The position numbers and the translations under genes were made by a program. Below are positions 1-11,487 of a DNA stretch of 64,000 nucleotides, piece after piece. Numbering within the stretch: the stretch's first letter is position 1; every line of letters starts with the position of its first letter. Location of the stretch: assembly GCA_019137255.1 (NCBI GenBank), contig WPDH01000004.1:62001-126000 (forward strand), written 5' to 3'. Source of the stretch: Corinectria fuckeliana. Taxonomy: Eukaryota; Ascomycota; Sordariomycetes; Hypocreales; Nectriaceae. A model generated the notes under the pieces. It was not told the origin of the DNA and did no database searches. It saw nothing but the letters and a program-made list of their open reading frames with translations.

Positions 1-3000
1 GCGAAATAAATTACAACATTTGATAAGGCCTGGGTCATTGGCGCAACAAGATGAGCACAGCATGCTCTGCTTTCACCGGGCAAATCAACGGCGCGTATCA
101 GCGGCGCGTATCAGCTAAACGGCATTGCTGACCCTTTGTTGCTTGACAAAGGCAAAGGGCTCAGCACAGCAGCGCCCATCACTTCAATACTCGGTGATTA
201 CCGTCGATTAGAAAGAACAAGCAATGATAAGGCACCTCTACAGCAGAGCGGATGTACGATTCGAGAGGATATCCAGCTAACGGCAATTCCAATCACTTTC
301 TCACACACACATCTCGTTCACTCGTAAAGTTTCATGCGACGTGCTAGCGGGAGGAATTGGCCGAGCCACTCTCCGAATTGGAATCGCTTCCAACAACCAT
401 CGGCAACTCGGCTGAGCTATACGCACTATGCAAAAGGCTGAAATTTGAGCCGGTTTCGCAAGCCGACAAACTCACTCGCCATGGTGGCCCCCATCACTTG
501 CAGAAACGTTGGTGGGTGTCGTATCTAGAGCGCGGTTCTTATCTTTACGCTAAACGCGCCACAGGTGAAGCGGAACAGGTTGCAGGCATTTCCCGACTCG
601 TTATCTGGGCCAAGTTGGACGACGGCTTGGCAAAGGACTCGCCGAACCAATTACAAGATATCGGAACCGGAAATGGATGGAGTCGACGACGATGGTTTGA
701 GCCGAGAAACTCGTCATCTAGTCGGATTCCATCGTCCAGCCGAGCGGCTACGCAAATCTTGCATGAGGGTGTGGCAGTAAGATGAGAGTCTGATAAGGAT
801 GCAAGGGCACACGGCTTGGTGAGGGTGCGTTGGTCAAGTGCGTCGGGGAGCGTCGGGGCCGACAAGGACAAGGCGGAGTAATCGTGTCGGCTGAAGTCAC
901 AACGAGCCAAAGAAGACGGTGTCATCGGAGCGAGGTAGGTCGGGAGTCATCGTTGTCCTTCGGATAGGTTGTCGTGGTGCGGACATCTCGAACGATGGTG
1001 GTGACAGTTCACGGTCGAGCAGGATTGAAGTCGGAGTAAGCTCAAGCCTCGAAGAACGGCCCTGACAGCGGCGGGACGATGGTCAACTTAAATATTGCAT
1101 GGCCGTCAGATTTCCCCATCCCATCGAGCGGGAAGCTCGCATTCAGACGCCCGCAAGAGGTCCCTCGCAAGGCTGTGCGGGCGCAACACGATCGATTCCC
1201 AACGTTGATGGGCGGCGGGGCGCCCGTCAAACGGCAATGGAAACCATTTGTCGCAGGTGTTAATTGTTAGACTATGCTCTAAGGGCACGGAGGACCCTTG
1301 CTTTGGATCTACGGTATGGTCGGATCGCGTTGTCTTTGACCAGAGGCTCGAGACTACCATGAATCGGATACGGAGTTGCAGCCAGGCAAACGCGGCAGCA
1401 TTAGGAGGCGAGATGATAACGACGGACCCTCCTCCATCTCCTTGAAATTGGCGGTGAACTTGAGCCCGGATACAGCACTCGGAATTCAAGTTGGAAGCAG
1501 GCGCATGCAAAGCCCAGGCACTTAGATTGCCTGCGGCAGATTGTGTGCCGCCTGTCGACATCCCGCGAGACGACTTCCACCTTGCCCCGTCTTCAAGACA
1601 CGGCACGGATTCGACCTCTGACTTGACTTGGCTGGGAATAAGGCAAGGTAAGGGTCAAGGGTTGGAGGGGAGGGGCTAGACTAACGAACTAGCCCAAGCC
1701 ATCCCAACCATCCCATCCATCCTGCACTAGCTTGCTCCGCCGACCCTGGGAAGAGATAAGGACGGTGCTTGACGGCCAATCAGGCTGGACCCATTCGACC
1801 TCACTCGGGACGAGCATCAAACTCTAGAGATAAGAAAAGGCGTTGCGGCGTCGAGTCGGCCGATGCAGGGCCGCGAGAGGATTGAGGGCGCGGCGTCTGG
1901 GGAAGCGGAACTGCACTCTGCCTCGGCCGGGCGTTGTTGGTGGTGACCTCAATGATAAGCTTAAGCTAGGCAGCATTGATGCTCTGTTTCGGGACTTGTT
2001 CATTACACGGGGATGAGGTCAACGACATGCATCATGGCTTCGCCATCAGCTGCAGCCACGGCTCGGGGGTAGGTTCCAACTCGGCGCACCTTGGCGAGGA
2101 AGCACACATTGAGCATAACTTACGCTTGAGGATGCAGAACGAACCAGGTCATTCCGCGTCTGGAAGCATTGTCTTACTCGTCGTGTAGCCCACCCTCCAA
2201 TTTCGCTGCTGCTCATGGCCCAGTCACTCACTGCTTGGACGATTTGTCATTGTCGATGCTCGCCAACTCAACTCCAGATGCCTGCTTGATACTCGATACT
2301 CGACAAATCGGAGTCGAGGGCGGGGAACCCATGAGCCCCCAAGGGCCGAAGCCCAAGAAAGCACCTCGGTGGAGGCGTGATGTCCGTTCCCCAGTGCTTT
2401 GGCCAACCTACGGCGGTGCGGCAGCGTCGGCACTGGCGCGGAATGACGCCTACAGCTTTGCATTCCAGGGCCTTTCAGGGATGTTCCATGCCCGACCCCT
2501 GGTGTTCTAATCTGGGCAGCCAGCTCACCGTCGTTGGACGTTTGTGAAGCATTCGTACGCCGTGTCCAACTTGGCCTGGGAAATCCGGGGATGGCTCCGC
2601 CCCACGACTCGCGCATCCCAAGGCAGCAAATACATGTGTTTCTCTAAGCCAATATCTAACTGTCGAGTCAGCTCGAGTGCATGCACAAGCTAGAAGCTTT
2701 CACCCCGTTCGTCAAGAAAAGAAGAAGGAAAGCAAACGGCCAAGACATCCAACTCCCAAATTAAACTTGACCCCCTCCAGAGAGATAGACAAGCCCCCCC
2801 CCCCCCGGTCCAACTTGCCAAGGCGAGCGGCGCAAGACCGGGGGACCTGTTGGAGCGTGGAAGCTTATCAGTGGGCGCAGTTTAAGCCCACGGCTCCGTG
2901 CAGCCCAGGCAATTAATTAACCGCATTCAGAGTTGCGATAAGGCAGACAGACGTAGTAGGATCATTGATGAGGTGCATGACATGGCACATGTCAGATTTC

Positions 3001-3560
3001 GACGGGGAAGAAGAAAGGAAGAAGGTTGACTATTATGTGAGTGTTTCCAATTGCATTGGTCAGACAGACAGCTAGCTACTCACCTACCTAGTCTACCCAA
3101 TCCCATGTACTTCGTACAGACAGAATCGTCATCCCCGCCAAAGGACTTTGGTGGTCTCGGCTAGGTATTACTATTCCTCAACCTCGTGGCTGTACATACA
3201 CGGCTGCTGCACTCAGATGCATGCAACCCATAGAGACGACACACCCTCCCGACTAATCTACAGTACCTACTTATCCCATACATACGGATACTCTATCTTG
3301 AGATCCCGTCCCGGATGCCACTCCTCACTGCAGCACAACACCAACACGCAAGGGGGGGGTTCCCATCCAATATTATTCCACATGCCGTAGTTTACACCGG
3401 GCACAACATGGTACAGGGCGAGCATCCGGACATGCTATGCCATGCCACTGTTTATTACAGCACCTGCTACTTACGAAGTACTGATGCTATTTCCAGACGT
3501 TCCACGCACGCTCTCTCATCCGTCTCAGCGTTGGCTCCTCGCCGAGAAAGCCATGGGTGT
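1..3560. other. long intergenic stretch, no supported gene
   Basis: About 3.5 kb before the ammonium permease leader. Open frames up to 166 codons exist on both strands, but they begin with non-ATG codons or lack recognisable motifs, and none shows a convincing exon structure. The stretch holds a C homopolymer near 2795-2810 and scattered GATAAG motifs. It is best read as distal promoter or intergenic DNA. Confidence 0.6.
1755..3275. promoter_or_regulatory. cluster of GATAAG (AreA/NIT2-type) sites upstream of the ammonium permease
   Basis: GATAAG or its complement CTTATC occurs at 1755-1760, 1829-1834, 1954-1959, 2937-2942 and 3270-3275, all on the upstream side of the permease gene at 4060. 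HGATAR sites are the known targets of the fungal nitrogen regulators AreA/NIT2, which activate ammonium permease genes under nitrogen limitation. Five sites in 1.5 kb fit that regulation, but short motifs occur by chance and function is inferred. Confidence 0.45.
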
Positions 3561-4059
3561 CCTATCACGACCACTCCCCCACCCCTTCTCTCTCACACCC
3601 TCCCCCCCCCCCCTTGTCTTATTCCTAGTCCATCTCCTTCTTCCCTAGCTTGGTCCTTGTTTCCTACCTACCTAGTTTGCTAGTCTGCTTCTGTTTCTTC
3701 TTGGCCCTTTGTCTTGGGTTCGGTCTCCATCGCCAGGATCTTCTCACCCACTTGCTTGGCATTGGGAGCTGTGCCCTCCGTCCCACCACAGCTTCATCTT
3801 GCCTTGTCCCCGGCCCATCCATCCATCCATCCAATCCATGTCAACCCATCGCAATCTATTTAGCCTTCTGGGTCCCCGGACCCGGTAGCCTATCTTTTTT
3901 TGTTTCTCTTCTTCTTTTTCTCTGCCTTCACTCGTCACTCCCATCCATTCCTCCCATTGCTTCCTCCTCCTTCTTCATAGCCTCCTTCCGTCTCGGGCAG
4001 AGAGGATCGAAGGGTTTCTCGGAAGACACAGCATCAAGCCCAGGAAGATTCCTTTCGCC
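3560..4059 (+). promoter_or_regulatory. pyrimidine-rich core promoter / 5' leader of the ammonium permease
   Basis: From about 3560 to 4000 the plus strand is a long CT-rich tract with few purine runs. It changes to mixed sequence shortly before the ATG at 4060. CT-rich tracts immediately before transcription starts are typical of strongly expressed genes in filamentous fungi. The exact transcription start cannot be fixed from sequence. Confidence 0.4.
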
Positions 4060-5693
4060 ATGGCGCTCGAGTACAATGGCACCTCGGACAAGGCCGACGA
4101 CGGCTACTCGTCTGGCGTCGCCGACCTCAACGTCTTCTACGACGTATGTTTTTGCCCATCCCCAGGCTTCCCTTACACGCCCCCCGGTATCCGAGCTAAC
4201 ATGATTTCCTTTGCCTCCTTCTCCAGACCGGCAACTTGGCCTTCCTCACCATCAGCGCCGTCCTCGTCCTGCTGATGATCCCCGGCGTCGGCTTCTTCTA
4301 CAGCGGTCTCGCCCGCCGCAAGTCGGCCCTGTCCCTCATCCTCCTGTCCATGGTGTCCGTGGCCGTCATCAGCTTCCAGTGGTTCTTCTGGGGCTACTCC
4401 CTGACCTTCTCCCGCACTGGCAACGCCTTTCTCGGCGACCTGACCCAGTTCGGCCTCATGAAGACGGTTGGCGAGCCCAACGGCTCGGCTGCTCTCCCCG
4501 ATATCCTGTTCTGCCTGTACCAGGGCATGTTTGCCGCCATTACGTGAGTTGCCCTCCCGCTACCCCTTCACATCCGTCCCGGGAACTGACAACCCCGTCC
4601 CAAGTCCCGCCCTCGCCATCGGCGCCGTCGCAGACCGCGGCCGCATGCTCCCCGCCATCGTCTTCATGTTCCTCTGGTCGACCGTCGTCTACGACCCCAT
4701 CGCCTACTGGACGTGGAACGCCAACGGCTGGCTCTTCAACCTCCCCAGCTACGACTTCGCCGGCGGCGGCCCCGTCCACGTCTCCTCGGGCACCTGCGCC
4801 CTGGCCTACAGCCTGATGCTCGGCAAGCGCACCGGCTACAACCGCAACAACGGCTTGCCCTACCGCCCGCACAACGTCACCCACGTCGTCCTCGGCACCG
4901 TCTTCCTCTGGGTCGGCTGGTTCGGCTTCAACGGCGGCTCGGCCCTCGCCATGAACATCCGCGCCGTCATGGCCTGCTACGTCACCAACCTGGCCGCCTC
5001 GTGCGGCGGCATCGCCTGGATGCTGCTCGACTACCGCCTGGAGAAGAAATGGAGCACCGTTGGCTTCTGCTCCGGCGCCATCTGCGGCCTCGTTGCCATT
5101 ACGCCCGCCTCCGGCTTCGTCAAGCCCTGGGCCGCCGTCATCATCGGCGTCTGCGGCGGCATCATCTGCAACTTCGCCACCAAGCTGAAGTTTGTCATCG
5201 GCGTCGACGACGGGCTGGATATCTTTGCCGTCCACGGCGTCGGCGGCATGGTTGGCAACATCCTGACTGGCATCTTCGGAACGTGAGTGCCATCCCCCCT
5301 TTCCCTCCCCCTCCATATATCATTTTCTCCCCCAGGGCCCCCTCCCCCAGCTAACATCTTAAACCCTCCAGCTCCACCATCGCCAAGCTCGACGGCGGTG
5401 AGTACGCCGCCATCGGCTGGGTCGAGCAGAACTACGTGCAGCTGGGCTACCAGATCGCCGGCACCTGCGCGGCCTTTGGCTGGTCCTTCGTGCTGACGTG
5501 CATCCTGCTGTTCCTCATGAACCTCGTCCCCGGCCTGTCGCTGCGCGTGTCGGCCGAGGAGGAGGAGCTGGGCCTGGACGACGGCCAGCTCGGCGAGTTT
5601 GCCTACGACTACGTCGAGCTCACGCGCGAGCTCGACAGCGCCACGCACTCCTCGTCCGAGGCGAGCGCCCGCAACAGCCACGAGAAGGTCTAG
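4060..5693 (+). CDS. ammonium permease (Mep/Amt/Rh family)
   Basis: Plasma-membrane ammonium transporter of the Amt/MEP family. Exons are 4060-4143, 4227-4543, 4605-5282 and 5372-5693, giving 466 residues. Donors are GTATGT, GTGAGT and GTGAGT, and all phases join cleanly. The product has about eleven hydrophobic segments starting near residue 30. It shows the family signatures: GVGFFYSGL early, the first pore histidine in GPVHVSSG, the FGFNGGS segment, and the second twin histidine in AVHGVGGMVGN. The C-terminal cytosolic tail (about residues 400-466) is acidic then Ser-rich. The start is the first ATG after a CT-rich leader. Upstream GATAAG sites suggest nitrogen control. Which MEP paralogue (high- or low-affinity) cannot be decided here. 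Confidence 0.95.
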
Positions 5694-6961
5694 AGAGAGC
5701 CGTGGCAATGCAAAAAAAAAAATATGGCTTGTTATTTAGCCCGGCTTGTGCTGTGTAACGGGGACATACCACGGTTTGGAGAGAGATGATGATGGTTTAT
5801 ACCACCCCTTTTTACTAGTTTTCTCCCTGAGCGCATTTATTCACTGGGCCATCATCAACCAGTATATATCAATCGTATACCCGTTTAATTGAGCTGGTAC
5901 TACCTCATTATCCACGACTCGTCCCTACCTTGGCCCGCCACACTACTGTAAGCCGTTGCTGTTAAACACTAGTCTCAGTCAACATCCTATCGGAAATATA
6001 GGACCACGCTCTGTCCAACCCCCAACACAGAGTCGTCATCGCGGCGGTCCTACCAACTATAGTTCGCAATCATACACGCCGCCCCATCAAGCCTCCCACG
6101 TTCATCTGCACCCAAGAATCCCCCAATCTTACTCACCTTGCATTACGGCACACACCCACATCATATGTGCCGCCATGGAGGAGAGCCGAAGCTGGCATGC
6201 CGCGTGCCATGGCTGGAATTTCTGTCGATGCGTAAAGACGACTTTCGTCTCATCATGGCACGCCCAGTGTATGTAAATAAGCAGTGGCACAGACACGCAG
6301 CCTCGTGCGTCGCTAACAAGGACCCGAGGAGACGGAACATGTCGCTGATGGGTGAGACCATGTCACAGGTAGGGTAGGCTGTACGCTCATCGACAAACAG
6401 ACATACAAGACGGAGGTTCGTGAGAGTGAATAATAGACTTGAATTCCAGAGCCCATAGGTAGTGTCCCTTTCCATCCGAGAGCAATATCGTGTACCATAA
6501 TTCTATCGCATGTTCGTTCCCCTATACCTATACCTGGCTCCGCAAAGTCCCTCGCGGGCGAGCCCTGCCTATTGCTGCTTGCATAACGATGATCAGAAAC
6601 GAACAAAAAAAACAAGGGCGCCTGTTAAGCTGCGATGCTATGATGTGCGTTGCGCCGTACTGCATCATGCCCACTTCAATGTGTGATTCCCCGTATCGTG
6701 ATATCGGTCTGCCGTTGAATCGTGGCCGCAAAGCGCGGCATGCAAAGCACACATAAACTCCCCTCGATACGCTGTGTCGTCTAACCATCCCGTGCGTCCG
6801 AGGCACACAAATATAACTCCTGCAAGACGTGTAAGCGGGTGTCGACGACACTAATAGCAGCAAGAATCAAGGCATACCGTGCAAAGAGGTAGTCCCCAAA
6901 AGTAGATACTAGGAGCATCGTCTTGTTCGTTTCAACCCGAGTAGAGTGATGATATGCTGAT
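5694..6961. other. intergenic between two convergent 3' ends
   Basis: This stretch separates the 3' end of the permease from the 3' end of the F-box/LRR gene. It begins with an A-run near 5710 that may belong to the permease 3' UTR. I see no coding exon, tRNA-like fold or repeat family here; short frames on both strands lack motifs. Confidence 0.55.
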
Positions 6962-9376
6962 TCAATTCATTCCGTTCGGCTGCTCGTCATGCTCTTGCTG
7001 CCGATGCATCGTCGCAGTGCTGGCTCCCGTCGGTGGCCCGCCGTTGACTCCGTACGAAGCGCTCGTCTGCCGAGAGCCTGAGCCCACCGTGGCAGCACTT
7101 GCTTGTCCAACGTTGGCGTTGTTGGCTGCCCGTGCTCCGCCGGGGATGTTGTTAATGACATCTGGGAACCCCACCATGGATCCTAGAAACCCTGCTGCAG
7201 CTGGCATGAATTGTTGTGCTAGGCCACGCGCGGCTGGCATCGCCGAGGCGTTTTGGCCATGTCCAGGCGGTGAGGGAGGGGGTGGAATCGCTCCTCCGGC
7301 AGACCCATTGTTGGCCAGTCCGTTGGCTTGCACTGGGTTCGTGGCTTGAACGTCCACTACCATATCAGTACCATCCAGTGCTTCAAAGTCGTTTTCCTCA
7401 TCAACCATCTCGTCATCGAAACCCTCCCCATCCGCAGTGGCATTGACGGCCGAGGCACGGATTAGTAGGTACGGGTTTCTATCGGTGGCGCCTCCAGGCA
7501 TGGCGCGGGCGTTAAGCCTTGGCAGGAAGCTGTCTCGGAGATCCTCAAACTGCGGCGATGTGTTGAGGAAGTCCCGGAACTTGGGTACCATGGTGCCAGA
7601 GAAGACGCAAAAGACGTCTCGCTGATGCTGCGTAAACTCTGCGAGGCCAGTCAGTGACGTGTTGCCGCAGTGTCGTCGGAAGACTTACCAGGGGGGGCTG
7701 TTCGGCAAAAAGGCTGAAAGTCATCTCGCTGGAAGGCGGCAACTCCAGTCAGGCTGAGGTGGGTGAGTCGAGGGCACGAGTTGAGAAGCTTCATGATGCT
7801 CTAGGTGAATGTTAGAAATAGCCCAATACGGTAGAGAGGGGCCATCGACCTTAAGCGTGAGATTGATGCAGTAGCTGAGATGGACTCGCTCGAGGCTAGA
7901 GGCGTAGTACTCTCCGCCCACAAACATTCCGGTAGCATCTCTTCGGACCCTGGGGCGGTAGGCCGCCTCGGCGAGAGAGAACACGGAGTCGTCGGTGATG
8001 GAGCTGCACTTGACCAAGCCTATACGCTTCAGTTTCGGGAGCAGAGCCAGTCTCTTAACAGACTCGTCCGTCAGGTTAGTGCAGCAGCCCAGGTCGATGT
8101 ATCGGATGCGGTTGCAGTTCTGGACGAGCTTTTTGACGCCCTCGTCCGTGATCTGTCCGCAGTGGCCCAAGTGCACGTAGTGCAGGTTCTTGCCAAGCTT
8201 CGATATAGCGTGGACAGCTACGTCAGTGATGTTGCGGCACTTGGCCAGGACCAGGTTTCGGAGGCGCGGTGCGACCTCAATAATCTTCTGCACCGCGGCA
8301 TCCGTGAGGCGGGTGCAAGAGGTTAGGTCAAGGATGCGGAGATGCTCAAAGACTCGTCCTTGAGGCAGCGCCAGGAAGGCCTCGTCGTCGATGAGGTCGC
8401 AGCTAGCCAGCCGAAGCTCGCGCAGGCAGTTACCCCGGGCCAGCAGCGACGTCACTGGGCTGTTACCGATCCAGGCACACTGGTGAAGATCAATCTCGAG
8501 GATGTTGGGACACTGTTCCGCAAAGGCAAGAATAGCGTCGTCTCGGAGCTGAGCACACTCGTTAAGTTTCAACTGTGAGTTGATATGCAAAGATTAGCAA
8601 GCTTTGATCCCGTAGCGTAGGGGTGTTGGAAGCCATACCCGCTTGATGAACCTGCAACTATGCGCCAGACCGATCATGCTCTCGTTGGAGATGCTGTCGC
8701 ATGCCGAGATATTGAGGCCCTGGAGCCGCTTGCAGTGCTCGGCAATGGCATTGATGGACTGCTCGGTGATGTTCTTGTCGTTGGAGATGTCAAGGGCCAG
8801 CAGCGAGTTGCTGTTCTGGACCAGGGCAATCAGGCCCTGGTCAGTCAAGCCGCGGCAATTTGTCAGGGTCAAGCGCTCGACTCGGGTGCAGACGGACAAA
8901 GGCAGAACGCTGCCGTCGTTGACCTTATCAGCGAGGGCGGCAAGATTCAGGCGTTTGATGAAGTCGCGGTAGCTGAAGAATGGGTCCGGGAGGCCAAGCG
9001 TCTGGCAGATGCTGCTGTGCTTCTTCCAGTCGGTGCAGGCCGGGCGGTGCCAGAGCTGGTCGACCGTATTCCTGGCCCAGCGCTTGGAGACGAGCATGCA
9101 GTGGTAGAGGTCCGAGGTGGAGCCGAGCTTGGAAAAGACGCTGATGAGGATCTCGTTAGGCAGGCGGTTAACCGGGGGCCAACACGTATCGTCAACCTGC
9201 ATGTCCTGGAAGTTGGGGACGCCGAGCGAGGACTGGGAGTCGTTGGCGCCCAAGAAAAAGTCGGACTCTTCGTTATCAGCAGGCGCGGGGGAATTGGTAG
9301 ACGACGAAGATCGGGAGTCATCCTGATCGTCAGACGAGGTGCCGGCGGGAGCAGGGCTGGGTCGAGCAGCAGCCAT
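6962..9376 (-). CDS. grrA: F-box / leucine-rich repeat protein, GRR1/GrrA type (SCF ubiquitin ligase adaptor)
   Basis: Substrate-recognition subunit of an SCF ubiquitin ligase. Minus-strand exons are 9376-8639, 8572-7850, 7800-7689 and 7638-6962, giving 749 residues. Donors are GTATGG, GTCGAT (weak) and GTAAGT, and branch CTAAC precedes the second acceptor. An acidic Ser-rich N-terminus is followed by an F-box (about 68-115, with RLPNEILISVFSKL). A long array of cysteine-type LRRs follows (about 140-525), with repeated C..LTD / C..ITD motifs. The C-terminal tail is Gly/Ala/Pro/Asn-rich with an acidic patch. This order matches yeast Grr1, which controls nutrient sensing and cyclin turnover, and Aspergillus GrrA, needed for ascospore maturation. 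The weak donor at 7849 is the least certain junction, but the LRR pattern continues across it. Confidence 0.92.
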
Positions 9377-11487
9377 GATGTCGGCGGAGGCGGCGAGACG
9401 AGGCAGGCCGGTGCTTGAGGGTATCGCGAACCGGAGGACGAAGGTGCAGCGGAGATGCGGATTGCGGGGATGCGAGACTCGACGGGGCCAAGGATCCGGT
9501 TGATGAGGGAGAGGGTGAGTTTGGCCGACGGACAGTGGGCGGGCAGCCGTTTACGATGGCAGCAGCACGCAGCACGCAGCACGCAAGCAGCAGCCGCCGG
9601 GTTCGCAGGCGTTCTCTCGCCGTGCCTCTTGCTCAACGGAGGGAGAAGAGCGTGCAGCGAATCGTCTGTCAGGTGGTTGATAACGCTGCAGCCGAGTGTC
9701 GCGGGTCGTTGTGTGCGGCAGCGGCGGGAGGTCGGCGGTTGGGCAGTGGTGATGGTAAAGGTTGAAGGCGGTGGTGTTTGGCGATGGTGGGTGGATGATT
9801 AGTAGTTTGGAGGGACGGAAGACGGGGCACAAACTAAGGTACTCGCTACAGTACCCAGTTAGTGGTCGATGTCACAGTGGCGGCTACACAGCCGGAATAG
9901 ATTTAGTACCTAGGCCTAGGTCTAGGTACCTAGAGATGGGGCCTAAACAGGGAGGGGAGGGGACTGGCTGGGGGGTTTGGGGGTCTCGGGGGATTAGGCT
10001 GAGGTGCGCTAAGGCTGGACTGGGAACCTTGGGCTTCGAGTTGTCGAGGGCGGGCGTCCCACCAGTGTCAGCCTCGCCGTAAGGGCGCTGAAACCGGTGT
10101 CATGTTACAGGGCGTGACGAAACTTTTAGGGCATTCGGGTATTTACTTGGGAGAGCACGGCTATTGACGCAAGGGGGTGATCTGGGGATGATACAGGTAG
10201 CGTCCCGTCCCTTTGTAGTGAGTGGGGTCGAGTCCAATCTACGAATACCTGCATAATACTACTAGTATTGGATGTAACTACCTATCTAGGTATGTACCTA
10301 GAATCGCATATTTACTCGGGCTTCCCGTGATGCGCCACGCAAACGAGCGTAAAACAATGGCCTCGGGCATACCGAAGAGGAAAAAACAATAAACGCCCTA
10401 ACTATGGCATTAGATGTGTCTGGGGTAGTTGTGGGGGCGGCATGTCTTCCCGTTGAAGGTCACTAAATCACTCTCTTCCAAGGCTGGATTCAACAATAAA
10501 TAGATTATGGATGCAAAGAGCGGGGGCACGCAACAGTCCAACGCGGGGGCCTGGGCAGACAACAGCAATAACAACTAAATAGGTGCCTTATGCAAGCGAG
10601 GCCTGGATATTCGCCTGCATCAATAGTCACAATGTACTTGCCAGGCTCGTCCCTTCAACAGTTCGTCCAAGTACCGTTACGCCTCGCCCCGTCGCTACTA
10701 GGGCCTTTAGATTCGAGGCTGTCCCGTCTCCCTGGAACGACTCACGTTGGTGGGCTAGTCCAAGACTAGGCTGTCTAGAGAGAAACGTCAACGCCACTTA
10801 GACGAAGCCGTCAGAAGGCCGGGCAAAGGGGCAACAAGCGATCATAGCTAGCAATCACCTCTCGATGTAATGATGTCTTTCCAGCCCCAGGCTTTCGTCA
10901 CCATTCGCGGCCTATCCCTCTGCCTCTCCAACGAAGAGTGATGTGCATAGACGAGCTGCATATCTAGCTTGTGATTCGACGTGCATGCACTCACTGCATC
11001 CGCCTGTCACGTTCCATTGTCGCCAACCAGGTGACACTCTCACATCCTCCTTCCACATGACTGGGGTCGAGTGCAAGACACCCACACAGAGGGATGGTGT
11101 CTCGAGTATTTCACATATCAGGCTCAATTCAATAGAAGTGCTTCTTGTCCTCATGCCAGCGCCCTAGACGTCGTCAAGCATTTGCCCAGAATCAGCTCGG
11201 AAGCTCCAGGGTAGCTCCCTTCCCAGGGGTCCTGGGATGTGACGTCGATGCATCTCTCCGATTAGATAATCACGTGGCGGGGTACGAATAACTCCAATCG
11301 GATCGTACGTTGTCCCGTAGATCTGAGGCGGCTCGGAGCTCGGTGCTTGCTTGGTGTTTTACCAGCTCCAGACCCACGACATCGTTACTTTTCTCAGACC
11401 ATTTTTGCCCGTCAATGGATCTGGCCTGATCTGGAGCCTCGACCTGCGACTTGATCCCGTAAATATACCGTCGCAAAGGCCGCCGCC
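9377..11487. other. divergent intergenic/promoter region
   Basis: Two kilobases lie between the starts of the minus-strand F-box/LRR gene and the plus-strand AIM18-like gene, so both promoters must lie here. The part near 9377-9830 is rich in CAGCA-type repeats next to the F-box/LRR start. A cluster of CCTAGG/GGTACC palindromes lies at 9900-9935. No gene is supported; the frames present begin mostly at non-ATG codons and lack motifs. Confidence 0.5.
9900..9935. repeat. nested CCTAGG / CTAGGTACCTAG palindromes
   Basis: A short tract packs several overlapping palindromes built on CCTAGG and GGTACC, ending in CTAGGTACCTAG. Related CTAGGTA / GTACCTAG motifs recur near 10280-10300. Such TACCTAGGTA-like elements are seen by eye in promoters of some sordariomycetes. 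A protein-binding role is speculation. Confidence 0.35.

Noticed and set aside
357..785. 142-codon plus-strand frame near the window start
   Set aside because: It begins with TTG, carries no recognisable motif and overlaps an equally long minus-strand frame.
1106..1606. 166-codon minus-strand frame
   Set aside because: No motif, no plausible start context and no exon structure; chance frame in GC-rich DNA.
4540..5316. 258-codon minus-strand frame opposite the ammonium permease
   Set aside because: Asp/Gly/Ala-rich shadow of a GC-biased coding exon; the plus strand is clearly coding.
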